Source: Leptospira sp. WS39.C2 (GTDB lineage Bacteria; Spirochaetota; Leptospiria; Leptospirales; Leptospiraceae). Taken from it: a stretch of 64,000 nucleotides of DNA. The translations under genes and the position numbers were made by a program. Of the stretch, positions 46,704 to 56,229 are shown piece after piece. The stretch lies in NCBI RefSeq assembly GCF_040833965.1, contig NZ_CP162142.1:124001-188000 (forward strand). Direction: 5' to 3'. The notes beneath the pieces are model-generated. The model ran no database searches. It saw nothing but the letters and a program-made list of their open reading frames with translations, and was not told the DNA's origin. Position 1 is the first letter of the stretch, and every line of letters starts with the position of its first letter.

Positions 46704-47310
46704 ATAAGTTCTCCTTGTTTAGGGTTTTGACCCAAAGTTGCCCAACTAAAGTCTGCTATTTTAAAAACGAGTCAAATTATTTTAGGGAAATCCTACGATA
46801 TTTTTTCTTTTGGATTCTTGGAGAAAAATGCACACAAATGATTTTTGTTTCCTAATGAATTGATTTCATCATGAGGATCGCTACAAATCTATGTTAAATT
46901 CGACAAATCTATGTTATAAGATAGAATTCTATTGAATTGAAGTTTATTTTGAAGATAAACTAACTATAATTAAATGATGCTTTTGGTTTGGTTTTATTCG
47001 GATAACAAGAGTTTGGTTTTATTTTTTAGGCATTGTATCCTTTTGGAACGATCTTTTTTGAAGCTTCCAATGATCCATACAAGATGAAAACAGTACCCCA
47101 AGACGAGTTATCAAATTGTATCGATTGGAAGGGGAGAACATTGAATTCTTCGGGCTGGAAACAGTGGTTTTCTTTCTATTTTCGATTTAAGATTCATATC
47201 CGCACCCTAGGAAATTTGATTCAAAATTGAGGATCAGGCCCTAGATTGCGTAAATTTCCCGAAAATATTGTTTCCAAAATGGCCATTTTTTCCATAACTA
47301 CTACTAGTTT
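46704..47310. other. Long AT-rich intergenic region
   Basis: About 600 bases without a supportable gene; a 65-codon frame at 47033-47230 has no ribosome site or recognisable sequence. It contains two copies of ACAAATCTATGTTA and separates the DUF1554 gene from the transhydrogenase genes. No pntAA fragment is seen in it. Confidence 0.55.
46883..46916. repeat. Direct repeat ACAAATCTATGTTA, two copies
   Basis: Identical 14-base copies at 46883-46896 and 46903-46916, spaced 20 bases start to start (about two helical turns). It lies between divergent transcription units. It may be a regulator site, but could be chance in an AT-rich region. Confidence 0.45.
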
Positions 47311-47601
47311 ATGGAAATATTTGTTACAGCCGTCACGATTTTCGTCCTCGCGATCTTCGTGGGATTTGAAATCATCACAAAAATCCCTCCCATCCTCCAC
47401 ACCCCACTTATGTCGGGTTCCAACGCCATTTCCGGCATTACCTTAATTGGTGCTCTTTATGCTGCTGGGATCGAAGAGAGCAATATCACCAAAATTTTGG
47501 GATTACTCTCTGTTATTTTTGCTACGATCAATGTAGTGGGTGGATTTCTTGTCACTCACAGGATGCTTGGCATGTTTAAGAAAAAGGATACACCTAAATA
47601 A
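47311..47601 (+). CDS. pntAB: NAD(P) transhydrogenase subunit alpha part 2
   Basis: 96 residues with three transmembrane helices (TAVTIFVLAIFVGFEII, the GSNAISGITLIGALYAAG motif and LLSVIFATINVVGGFLVTHRM). This is the small membrane component of the three-subunit proton-translocating transhydrogenase. Its stop overlaps the pntB start by one base. The alpha part 1 subunit (PntAA) that should precede it is not present here. Confidence 0.93.
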   Translation: MEIFVTAVTIFVLAIFVGFEIITKIPPILHTPLMSGSNAISGITLIGALYAAGIEESNITKILGLLSVIFATINVVGGFLVTHRMLGMFKKKDTPK

Positions 47602-48998
47602 TGGAACTCATCAGTATTTTAAATCTCTCATATCTCATTGCTTCCATTTTATTCATAGTTGGAATCAAACAACTTGCCCATCCTAAAACAGCAACTAGAG
47701 GAAACTTCCTTGGTGCTATGGGGATGCTCATTGCTGTTGTCGCAACTCTCTTTGACAAAGAAATTCTTTCGTATGAATGGATTGCTGTCGGTGTCCTCAT
47801 TGGATCTTTGATAGGAATCATCCTTGCGATCAAAATCCAAATGACTGCGATGCCACAACTTGTAGCCGTACTCAATGGATTTGGTGGTATCGCTTCTGTT
47901 TTTGTAGCAGGTGCTGCTTTACAACTTTCCATTCCTAAATATGCGACTGCAGTCAATTACCAAGAAATTGTTTCGATTGTGTTTTCAGCAATTGTCGGTG
48001 GGATTACCTTTTCTGGAAGTTTTATCGCCTTTGGAAAGTTACAAGGTTTTATTACAGAAAAAGCAGTTCGTTACCCTGGTGACCAACTTGTAAAAATTTT
48101 AGTAGGTCTTACGGCTATTGGTTTTGGTGTGTATGGTGTTCTTGAACCAACAGATGAGTCCATTTATTGGATCTTAAGTGGTGTGAGTTTACTCCTTGGA
48201 ATTTTCCTTGTGATTCCAATTGGGGGAGCCGACATGCCAGTTGTGATTTCACTACTCAACTCCTATTCAGGGATTGCAGCATCCGCAACAGGATTTGTTC
48301 TTAACAATAACGTGCTTATCATTTCAGGATCTCTCGTAGGAGCTTCTGGAATCATTTTAACACAAATCATGTGTAAAGCGATGAACCGTAGTTTGACGAA
48401 TGTTCTTTTTGGTGGATTCGGGGCTGTCGCTACAGAAATGAAAGATGATGGCGATTTTTACTCAGGTAAAGTGAAATCAACGAGTGCAGAAGAAGTGGCG
48501 ATGTTACTTGATGTCGCTAGAAGTGTCGTAATTGTTCCAGGTTATGGAATGGCTGTGGCACAAGCACAACATACAGTAAGAGATTTATACCAACTTTTAA
48601 CAGCTCGTGGAATCGATGTTACTTTTGCGATCCATCCAGTTGCGGGTCGTATGCCTGGTCACATGAACGTATTACTTGCGGAAGCAGATATTCCTTACGA
48701 TCGACTGAAAGAGATGGACGAGATCAATAGTACTTTCGAAAATGTTGATGTTGTAATTGTTAATGGCGCGAATGATGTAACAAACCCACTTGCAAAAACA
48801 GATCCAAAATCACCGATCGCAGGTATGCCGATATTGGATGTTGGAAATGCAAAAACGGTAGTTGTGATCAAAAGAAGTTTGAGTCCTGGATTTGCGGGAG
48901 TTCCCAATCCACTCTTCATTGCTGAAAACTGTTTGATGTTATTCGGTGATGGAAAAAAAGCTACGCAGGAAATGATTGCAGCGTTAAAAGAATCTTAG
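47601..48998 (+). CDS. pntB: NAD(P) transhydrogenase subunit beta
   Basis: 465 residues, about eight transmembrane helices and a C-terminal NADP-binding domain with PGYGMAVAQAQHTVRDL and HPVAGRMPGHMNVLLAEADIPYD. Transfers hydride between NADH and NADP+ using the proton gradient. Full length for the family. Followed 11 bases later by a response regulator gene, possibly co-transcribed. Confidence 0.96.
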   Translation: MELISILNLSYLIASILFIVGIKQLAHPKTATRGNFLGAMGMLIAVVATLFDKEILSYEWIAVGVLIGSLIGIILAIKIQMTAMPQLVAVLNGFGGIASVFVAGAALQLSIPKYATAVNYQEIVSIVFSAIVGGITFSGSFIAFGKLQGFITEKAVRYPGDQLVKILVGLTAIGFGVYGVLEPTDESIYWILSGVSLLLGIFLVIPIGGADMPVVISLLNSYSGIAASATGFVLNNNVLIISGSLVGASGIILTQIMCKAMNRSLTNVLFGGFGAVATEMKDDGDFYSGKVKSTSAEEVAMLLDVARSVVIVPGYGMAVAQAQHTVRDLYQLLTARGIDVTFAIHPVAGRMPGHMNVLLAEADIPYDRLKEMDEINSTFENVDVVIVNGANDVTNPLAKTDPKSPIAGMPILDVGNAKTVVVIKRSLSPGFAGVPNPLFIAENCLMLFGDGKKATQEMIAALKES

Positions 48999-49009
48999 AG
49001 CCGGAAGTT

Positions 49010-49681
49010 ATGAAAAAACAAGTCTATATCGTTGATGACCATCCACTTGTAGTAGATGCACTACAAAACCTAATCGCTAAATCGGAAGATTTAGAATGTA
49101 TTGGCAGTGCAGATAATATTGAAAAAGCCTTTAACGATATAGAACAAATGCAACCAACGCTTGTTTTGATTGATATCCAACTCAAACAAAACCAAAACGG
49201 TTTGCAACTTCTGAAGAAACTTAGGACAACATTTCCAAATATTGCCGTCATCATTATCAGTATGTTGACGGATGATACATTTGTGGATCGTGCTTTTAAA
49301 TTAGGTGCAATGGGTTATGTGTTTAAAGAAGACACTACCACACAAATTGTTGAAGCCATACACACTGTCCTCAAGGGTGATTATTTTGTCAGTTCTTCCC
49401 AAGCGACTAGACTCCTTGGCCATTTGTACCGAGCTTCTCAAAAAGACGAAAAAGATCCAATCGATAGATTGTCTAACCGCGAATTGGAAGTGTTTCTTAT
49501 GATTGGTGAAGGTATGCCAGTGAAAGAAATCGCTGCCAATATGGGTCTTGCCCCTTCAACAATTGAAACCTTACGTTCTCGTATCAAATCCAAACTCAGT
49601 ATTACAGAAAACGAGAAACTCATTCGTGTAGCAGTGGAGTGGAAATACACCCAAGCTAAAACGGATATCGTTGTTTCGTAA
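49010..49681 (+). CDS. NarL/FixJ-family response regulator
   Basis: 223 residues. Receiver domain 1-120 with Asp9/Asp10, phospho-acceptor Asp55 (VLIDIQLK), Ser88-type switch (IIISM) and Lys near 107. LuxR-type HTH at about 150-210 (LSNRELEVFLMIGEGMPVKEIAANMGLAPSTIETLRSRIKSK). No histidine kinase gene is adjacent, so it is an orphan here. It follows pntB by 11 bases. Confidence 0.9.
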   Translation: MKKQVYIVDDHPLVVDALQNLIAKSEDLECIGSADNIEKAFNDIEQMQPTLVLIDIQLKQNQNGLQLLKKLRTTFPNIAVIIISMLTDDTFVDRAFKLGAMGYVFKEDTTTQIVEAIHTVLKGDYFVSSSQATRLLGHLYRASQKDEKDPIDRLSNRELEVFLMIGEGMPVKEIAANMGLAPSTIETLRSRIKSKLSITENEKLIRVAVEWKYTQAKTDIVVS

Positions 49682-49682
49682 T

Positions 49683-50696
49683 CTAATAACGCAATTTAAA
49701 GTAATGATACAATAAATCTTTGCCTTCACGGGAAGAAAGTAACATTCGGTACGCTTCGGCAATTTTAGATTCGTTTTGTGATTGTTTTTGGATGAAATGG
49801 AAAAAGTCATTTGCTCTTTCATCAAATCCTAAATTAAGGAGTAAGTTTAGATAAAAACTTTGGTCATATTCATCTGCAAACGGTGAATAGGCGATTGGCC
49901 TAAGTAAATTCTCTGCTTCTCTCCATTTTCTCATTTCAAAATAACAACGTGCATACACTTTTTTTTCCCGCCAACCTAAGGCTCTTGGGTTTTTTAAGTA
50001 TGTGAGCGATTTTTTTGGATCTTTATCGAGTAAATACACCACGCGTCCCATCAAATGAGATGCTTGTATATGTTTTGGGTCTTGTTCCAAAATTGAAACT
50101 AATTCCGTTTTTGCTTTATCCACTTGGTTTAGTTCCAAATAGGTTTTCGCTAAAATGAGTTTTGCTTCATTGTAATTGGTTTTGTATTCTAGAGATTTGT
50201 TTAGAGATGTAATTGCATTATTATAATCTTTTAAGATATAATACGCGAGTCCTAAGTTATAATGGTAAAATGGATTATAAGGGGAGATTTGGTTTGTTTC
50301 GATCCAAGTTTCTTTTGCTTCTGACCAGCTATCTTCTTGCGCATAAATCATTCCAAGAAGGAAACTTGCAGCTTCATGATTGGGTTCTTTTTTTAAAGCA
50401 CGATTCAGACTTTCTTTTGCTTCCTGCCATTCCATTCTAGAATACAACAAACTTCCGTTAAGGTAATCATACTCTGCGAAAGATTTATATACCTCTGCTT
50501 GGATTTTTTTCCATTCTAAATCTGCTAAACCAAATTTCCCATACCGTAAAGCATTAATGATATTACGACTTACCTTTTCGATTTCAATTTTTGCATTGAT
50601 TTCAATCGATTCCTGGTCTTCTGTATCTGCAATTACAGTCTGGAGTGAAGTTAATACCAAACAAAGAGAAATTAGAATTTTGAGTTTTGTTTTCAT
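49683..50696 (-). CDS. Exported TPR protein
   Basis: 337 residues with a Sec signal (ILISLCLVLTSLQTVIAD). At least six TPR motifs, e.g. LLYSRMEWQEAKESLNRALKKEPNHEAASFLLGMIYAQEDSWSEA, YNLGLAYYILKDYNNAITSLNKSLEYK, ILAKTYLELNQVDKAKTELVSILEQDPKH. It starts 7 bases after the SpsF-PseG gene and is the last gene of the lysC operon. Role probably a scaffold for protein complexes. Confidence 0.85.
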   Translation of the reverse strand: MKTKLKILISLCLVLTSLQTVIADTEDQESIEINAKIEIEKVSRNIINALRYGKFGLADLEWKKIQAEVYKSFAEYDYLNGSLLYSRMEWQEAKESLNRALKKEPNHEAASFLLGMIYAQEDSWSEAKETWIETNQISPYNPFYHYNLGLAYYILKDYNNAITSLNKSLEYKTNYNEAKLILAKTYLELNQVDKAKTELVSILEQDPKHIQASHLMGRVVYLLDKDPKKSLTYLKNPRALGWREKKVYARCYFEMRKWREAENLLRPIAYSPFADEYDQSFYLNLLLNLGFDERANDFFHFIQKQSQNESKIAEAYRMLLSSREGKDLLYHYFKLRY

Positions 50697-50703
50697 AGGA
50701 AGT

Positions 50704-52326
50704 TTAATCGATGGAATTTAACCAGTTTAGAATTTGTGTATGAGCATCGCGAATCAAATTGATTTTCTTTGGCATTGTATTGAATGGAAAATTTTTCATT
50801 TTTGGAAGTTCAATTAAAGATCCAAGATAGGGAACACCAAATGTTTTGTCTGCATACAGTCCAAGGGTTTCGTGGATTTCAGAAATCCCGATGAGTGCAA
50901 TTTTTTTCCCTTTCGCCATTCCTTCCACCATGGTTTGGCCAAAATAAGTGAAGATCCATTCCGCATAATCCATTTCTTGTAAAAATTGTATATAAGAGAT
51001 TCTTTCTTGGAATTCTATCTTAGGGTTTTTTGGATTTTTTCCCCCTATCCTTTTGATCGTTTGGAAGGAAGGATATTCTGGAGAGATAGTTGATTTTTGA
51101 AATTGCAATAAGAATTCATCAATTTGATTTGAGGCATTCTCATCCAATTGGCCCGCATACACTAGGATTGATCCTTTGACTTCCTTTCTATTGGTTTTCT
51201 GTTCTAATAGGGGAGAACTATAATAAGAAAGTTGATTTTGATTTAAATTGGGAAATGAAGGGTGAGGTAGAAAAAAACACGCATTCAATCTGTTTGGTGG
51301 ATGATTGAGATTATCAATATAAAAAGAATGTGCAACAGGAAATTCTGTTTCTCTTGTATCAAAAATATGAGGGATGTTGGATTCAGATTCTTTAAAGTGA
51401 TCGATGAGTTTGACATCATATCCATGTATTTGTAAATAGATCGATAATGATTTACATCTTTCCAAGTGACCGTAGCCGTAATTCTTTGGATTTCCATAAA
51501 GAATATTCACTCTTTTTGTTTGGTTAACAGGCTTTGGAAGAGCAAATAACACTTGTTCCACATTTTTGTTTATGGAAAATATATCAGGATTTGTTTTGTA
51601 TAATGAAACAATTTCCTCTACACCAAAAATTGGATTTTGATCACCTAAACGTTTCCAAATTTCACAAATCAATTCAAAATCTTTTTTTTCATCAACAGTA
51701 ATTCGAAGATTAGATAATTCATCTGAATCTGGTGTTTGAGAATGATCGTCCTGTTGAAAGTGAGGTGGGATCAAACGGTATTGTTTGTGAATTTCAGGAA
51801 ATTCTTTGATATGTAAGGAAACATGTTCTTTGTGTCGATCTAAGTTTGTTTCTGTCGATTGATAAAGTAATGATGCAGCAGAAAAACACTCTACTCCCAT
51901 ACCCAAAGGCAATCCTACCATTGCCAAACTATAATAGGTATCTTTGATTTCTAAGATAGCTTCGTATAAATACCGTATTGAATTAATATCGATAAATGGA
52001 TTATCTGCTGTTAGGCGAAAAATATGCTTTGCACTGAATTCCAAAGCCGCTTTTCGGAACCTATCCCTTACATCTAACTCTGATCCACAAAAATATAAAT
52101 ACCCTCTTGATTTTAAAAAATGAATCGATTCAAGGTCATTTTTTGGGATCAAAAATACAATTTGGTTATGTTCAAAGACTGATGAAAGACGACGATGGAT
52201 GTGATCTAAAAAAGTGACTCCTGAATCCTCAGGTATTGATTTTAATATTTTTTTTGGAAATCGTGTAGAGCCTAGTCTTGCCTGGATAAAGGCAAAACTA
52301 TCATGCGTTGAATGTATACCACTCAT
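50704..52326 (-). CDS. Fused SpsF-type nucleotidyltransferase / PseG-like protein
   Basis: About 540 residues from the ATG at 52326 (a GTG one codon earlier is possible). Residues about 10-250 are a SpsF-type nucleotidyltransferase: FAFIQARLGSTRFPKKIL, LDVRDRFRKA, FRLTADNPFID and LRITVDEKKDFEL. Residues about 272-540 resemble PseG, the UDP-sugar hydrolase of pseudaminic acid synthesis, with GNPKNYGYGHLERCKSLSIYL (Gly-x-Gly-His, catalytic-type His near 288) and YFGQTMVEGMAKGKKIALIGI. Such a fusion suggests synthesis or activation of a nonulosonic-acid-like sugar. The gene overlaps the spiro-SPASM gene by about 26 bases. Confidence 0.82.
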   Translation of the reverse strand: MSGIHSTHDSFAFIQARLGSTRFPKKILKSIPEDSGVTFLDHIHRRLSSVFEHNQIVFLIPKNDLESIHFLKSRGYLYFCGSELDVRDRFRKAALEFSAKHIFRLTADNPFIDINSIRYLYEAILEIKDTYYSLAMVGLPLGMGVECFSAASLLYQSTETNLDRHKEHVSLHIKEFPEIHKQYRLIPPHFQQDDHSQTPDSDELSNLRITVDEKKDFELICEIWKRLGDQNPIFGVEEIVSLYKTNPDIFSINKNVEQVLFALPKPVNQTKRVNILYGNPKNYGYGHLERCKSLSIYLQIHGYDVKLIDHFKESESNIPHIFDTRETEFPVAHSFYIDNLNHPPNRLNACFFLPHPSFPNLNQNQLSYYSSPLLEQKTNRKEVKGSILVYAGQLDENASNQIDEFLLQFQKSTISPEYPSFQTIKRIGGKNPKNPKIEFQERISYIQFLQEMDYAEWIFTYFGQTMVEGMAKGKKIALIGISEIHETLGLYADKTFGVPYLGSLIELPKMKNFPFNTMPKKINLIRDAHTQILNWLNSID

Positions 52327-53851
52327 CACAATTCAAACAAGGTGCAGGAATTTTGTCATGTTCACCATTAAAACTTAGGCGAAACGAATCCTGTCCTTTT
52401 TGCCAAACATCAAATAATGATTCAGTATAGAGGTTTCCAATGATTTTAGTTTGGTTTTGTTTACAAATGGATACATCACCTGATACAGATACATATAGAT
52501 CGCGTGTTAAATGCCAACAAAAGTCTCGATGGATTGGTGTAAGGTCACTGACTCTTCGTTCCGGTAACTGATTCGCAAAACGATTGTATTTTTGTAAAAT
52601 GATATTGATTCCTTTTTTTTCAAATGAAGTAAAGTAAGGATCAATTTCGTCTTCCACTTCTTTCATTTTAATCATTTGAACATATAAGGAATTTTTGGGT
52701 AATATTTTTGAAAGTGTATCAATAGCTTCTAATACAGATTGTAATCCTTTTTTTCCATACAAGGACTGATAGGTTTCTTCTTTTAGCGTAGTTACATTTG
52801 CTATGATACAAAGTTTTTCTTTTTGAGTGGAATCAAGAGTTTGGATGAGAGAAACCAAAAGATCTAAATTTTTGTACAATGCAGTTTCAATCACAAGTTC
52901 TTTGAGTTGGGTAAGAGTGAGGATTTCTTTTACGACTGATATAAATTCAGGGTGTAAAAGAGGTTCCCCATTTCCTGATAAACTGATCGTGATAGGTGAT
53001 GTTAATTCATTTTGGAATTTAGAAACAATTGATTTTACTGATGTTAGTGATGCGAAACTTCCATCATTTGATTTGTCAATGAACTCACGTGGGCAAAATA
53101 CACAGGATAATTCACATCCTTTGTAAATTTCCCATTCCAAATAGGAAGGGGAACTGCGAAATAATCCTGGATTTTGTTTTAAAGTAGAATGTAAGTCTTC
53201 GTAAGGAATTTCGTCCGCTAATGCCAGTAATCCTTTTACGAGGATACTTGATCGAACAGAATGATATCGAAAATCCAAACGTAATTGTCGTAAATCAGGA
53301 GATTGGAAAAAAATATCTACATCGTATTGATTGATATTCTTTAGAAAAAAGGAATGTATGTCAGTTGAAATTTGGTCTGGCAAAGAACTTAAAAATTCTC
53401 TAGTGATCACAGTAGGGATCAGTCCAGGTGGAATGTTTTCCGAATAAGAATACTGAGAAAAAAAGTTTTTATGTCGGTTCCAAACTTTTTCAGTTAGTTG
53501 TGTATTGAGTAGGGGTGAAATTCCTGTAAAATATAAAAAACAAACTTCATCCCATTCTGGATCATTGAAAATAGAGGATGGTAACAAAGTTCCAATTTCT
53601 TTAAAAAAATCAATTTCAGAAAGCTTAGATTCATGAAATACAAATGATTTAAGATATTTTGTGCCAGCAAACATTGATTTGATGGTGTTTGAAATATTTA
53701 TATGAATGAGAATATCTGGAAAAACTTTATGAAGTTTGGTTACAAATGTATCAATAAGTGTGATGTCAAAGTTAGATTCTAAGAAAGTAATTGTTTGGTT
53801 GTCCAAATAAACAACCGCAAAACTTGGATTATATTCTTTGCGATTCACCAT
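52301..53851 (-). CDS. Spiro-SPASM radical SAM protein
   Basis: 516 residues. Radical SAM core with the [4Fe-4S] motif GCELSCVFCP (Cys246, Cys250, Cys253) and SLSGNGEPLLHPEFI. The C-terminal SPASM region has CWHLTRDLYVSVSGDVSICKQN and CLNCDEWYTF, enough Cys for auxiliary clusters. The N-terminal 230 residues have no named fold that I can verify. The layout fits the spirochaete-restricted spiro-SPASM family (TIGR04321, from memory). SPASM enzymes often modify peptides or proteins. It sits between a SurA-like chaperone and the SpsF-PseG fusion with overlapping genes. Confidence 0.9.
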   Translation of the reverse strand: MVNRKEYNPSFAVVYLDNQTITFLESNFDITLIDTFVTKLHKVFPDILIHINISNTIKSMFAGTKYLKSFVFHESKLSEIDFFKEIGTLLPSSIFNDPEWDEVCFLYFTGISPLLNTQLTEKVWNRHKNFFSQYSYSENIPPGLIPTVITREFLSSLPDQISTDIHSFFLKNINQYDVDIFFQSPDLRQLRLDFRYHSVRSSILVKGLLALADEIPYEDLHSTLKQNPGLFRSSPSYLEWEIYKGCELSCVFCPREFIDKSNDGSFASLTSVKSIVSKFQNELTSPITISLSGNGEPLLHPEFISVVKEILTLTQLKELVIETALYKNLDLLVSLIQTLDSTQKEKLCIIANVTTLKEETYQSLYGKKGLQSVLEAIDTLSKILPKNSLYVQMIKMKEVEDEIDPYFTSFEKKGINIILQKYNRFANQLPERRVSDLTPIHRDFCWHLTRDLYVSVSGDVSICKQNQTKIIGNLYTESLFDVWQKGQDSFRLSFNGEHDKIPAPCLNCDEWYTFNA

Positions 53852-54900
53852 TAATCTGAATTGTACTTTTCTTCTGGATTGCTGATGTTGTGTTCTTTGA
53901 TATATATAGGATCAAAAATAGTGATTGGTGTATTTTTTCTAGTGGAGACCACCCATTCTTCAAATGATGTTTGTTCTTTCTCACGAAATAAAAATCCTTG
54001 GATTCCTTTTCTCACTGCATCAAGTGGTGTTGGTCGCATCCCTTCAATATAAACTAAACAATACCTTTTCCTATCATCTCGAAATACTTCAGAAAATTTT
54101 CCCTGACCACCCACTTGGGCTAAAACAGAAGCTGTCGTAGGATGGGTTTTGTATAATTCAAATGTAGGAACCCAATTCACTAGTCCACCATTCAGGCGGT
54201 AACGGGATTCATTTCTTGGACCAGACGCAACAAGTTTAAAGAATGATGGATCTTGAGCGGATTTGTTTCTAATTTCAGTTAGTTCGTTGAACAAACGGGA
54301 TTCTTCTTCAATGGAACCATTGGCTGGTGAAAAAACAAGTTCGCGGAATTTAAATTCGTTTCCTACTTTCGCCTTGTTTTTGTTATACCATGACTGCACT
54401 TCTTGTTCGGATGGAAGTGGTGGACTCACTTTGATTTGTAAAAGTTGTCCTTTTTTAATTTGGTAAGGAAGGTCGTCTAACCAAACATCATAAGGTAAAT
54501 TGAATTGGTTTTGGACAGATTTTTTAAATTGTTCTATATCGCTAATGCCTTGCGCTTCCATCCTTTTTTGAATTTCTGCTTCAATTCGTTTTTCATTGAC
54601 TTGGATGGATTCTTCATCTGCGACAATATCAACCACAGCCCGGTCAATGAGGAAGTCGATGACTTGGGAATGTAAGGATCCCTTTTTGCGATAGTTCGGG
54701 AAAAATCGAGAGAGGTTTTTGTATCGTTCCACACCTTCTTCATAATCCAAAGTGGAGATGGATTTTGGACCAACAATGGCAAGGACGGCATTGAGAGATT
54801 CATACGACCGAAGTTGGTTGGTTGGAACTAAGAGAAAAAAACAAACAACCGATGCAAAAAGGAAAATTAAAGTTTGAGTGAATCGAAATCTTTTTTGCAT
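53851..54900 (-). CDS. SurA-like periplasmic peptidyl-prolyl isomerase/chaperone
   Basis: 349 residues. A signal-anchor (about 8-30), SurA-like N-terminal helical region (SQVIDFLIDRAVVDIVADEESIQVNEKRIEAEIQ) and a parvulin-like domain about 175-285 (FKFRELVFSP, NGGLVNWVP, VGGQGKFSEVFRDDRKRYCLVYIEG). Acts in outer-membrane protein folding in other bacteria. It overlaps the spiro-SPASM start by one base and follows lysC by 12 bases, so it belongs to the same operon. Confidence 0.85.
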   Translation of the reverse strand: MQKRFRFTQTLIFLFASVVCFFLLVPTNQLRSYESLNAVLAIVGPKSISTLDYEEGVERYKNLSRFFPNYRKKGSLHSQVIDFLIDRAVVDIVADEESIQVNEKRIEAEIQKRMEAQGISDIEQFKKSVQNQFNLPYDVWLDDLPYQIKKGQLLQIKVSPPLPSEQEVQSWYNKNKAKVGNEFKFRELVFSPANGSIEEESRLFNELTEIRNKSAQDPSFFKLVASGPRNESRYRLNGGLVNWVPTFELYKTHPTTASVLAQVGGQGKFSEVFRDDRKRYCLVYIEGMRPTPLDAVRKGIQGFLFREKEQTSFEEWVVSTRKNTPITIFDPIYIKEHNISNPEEKYNSD

Positions 54901-54912
54901 ACGGTCAAAAAT

Positions 54913-56127
54913 CTACCCAATAAAGGTAGTGTGTAAAGCTTTTACTGCATCTTCCGCTTGGTTTTGTTTGATGACACAAGAAATTTTAATCTCAGATGTC
55001 GAAATCATTTCAATATTGATATTTTTTTCAGCGAGGGATTGGAACATTTTTGCTGCCACTCCCACATGAGATTTCATACCAACTCCCACAGCCGAAACAA
55101 TCGAAATATTTTCGTCAATTTCCGCCTTTCCATTTCCGTGTTCTTTGGCATAAGCTTCGATGATTGGTTTTGTGGCCCCAATATCTTTTTTAGCAATTGT
55201 GAAGGAAATGGTATTGATTCCATCTCTTGGAGAGGATTGGACAATAACATCTACGATGACATCTTTGTTGGATAGTTGAGTGAAAAGATCAGCAGCAATT
55301 CCTGGTTTGTCTTTCACATCTGCAATTGTAACACGCGCTTGGTCACTTTTTGCTGTTACTCCACTCACTTTCATTTTTTCCATAATTTTATCCTCACTCA
55401 TTACTAATGTTCCCGGTTTGTCATGGAAACTAGATCGAACGTGGATGACCACGTTATAGTTCATTCCTAATTCAACACTACGTGAATGTAAAACTCCTGC
55501 ACCAAGGCTAGCGAGTTCTAACATTTCTTCATAAGTGATTTGTTTGTGCATTTTGGCAGTAGGAATTTTTCTTGGGTCCGCAGTGTAAACTCCGTCCACA
55601 TCTGTATAAATTTCACATTCGTCAGCTCCAAGAGCTGCCGCGAGAGCAACAGCAGAAGTATCACTTCCACCTCGCCCTAATGTGACAATGTTTTCGTCTT
55701 TATCAATCCCTTGGAAACCTGCAACAATTACCACCTTTCCTTTGTTAAAGGCTTCATCGATCCTTGATCTGTCGATCATTTCAATTTTCCCGTTGGAAAA
55801 GTTTCCATCGGTTAGAATTTTGAGTTGGGAACCAGTGAATGATTGTGCAGGAACTCCTAAGTCGTTTAAAGCAATGGCAAGTAATGCGATGGATACTTGT
55901 TCCCCTGTAGAGAGTAACATATCCATTTCCCGTTTTGGAGGGTTTTTCGAAATTTGGTCTGCAAGGTCGACCAACTCGTCTGTAGTATGTCCCATTGCAG
56001 AAACTACAACAGCTACCTTTTGGCCTTCGTCGTGGTAACGTTTGATGCGTTTGGCCACATTTTTAATTTTGGTGGTGTCACCAACTGAGGTTCCACCGTA
56101 TTTTTGGACAACGATTTTCGATGACAT
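54913..56127 (-). CDS. lysC: Aspartate kinase
   Basis: 404 residues, monofunctional. N-terminal [48 protein letters not shown] and two C-terminal ACT domains (about 265-404). Phosphorylates aspartate, the first step to lysine (or diaminopimelate), threonine and methionine. ACT domains imply feedback control by an amino acid, not identified here. First gene of the operon that continues to the SurA-like gene. Confidence 0.96.
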   Translation of the reverse strand: MSSKIVVQKYGGTSVGDTTKIKNVAKRIKRYHDEGQKVAVVVSAMGHTTDELVDLADQISKNPPKREMDMLLSTGEQVSIALLAIALNDLGVPAQSFTGSQLKILTDGNFSNGKIEMIDRSRIDEAFNKGKVVIVAGFQGIDKDENIVTLGRGGSDTSAVALAAALGADECEIYTDVDGVYTADPRKIPTAKMHKQITYEEMLELASLGAGVLHSRSVELGMNYNVVIHVRSSFHDKPGTLVMSEDKIMEKMKVSGVTAKSDQARVTIADVKDKPGIAADLFTQLSNKDVIVDVIVQSSPRDGINTISFTIAKKDIGATKPIIEAYAKEHGNGKAEIDENISIVSAVGVGMKSHVGVAAKMFQSLAEKNINIEMISTSEIKISCVIKQNQAEDAVKALHTTFIG

Positions 56128-56229
56128 GGGTTTATGGACAGGCTAGGAGAGGCAAATCGGGAATCAAGTAGAATGAATTTTTTTGCAACCAAACCCATTG
56201 GAAAGACTCCAATAGATATAGGTTATTGA

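Noticed and set aside
47033..47230. 65-codon frame in the gap before pntAB
   Set aside because: No ribosome site, no recognisable sequence, in an AT-rich non-coding gap.
54958..55275. 105-codon plus-strand frame opposite lysC
   Set aside because: Antisense shadow of aspartate kinase.
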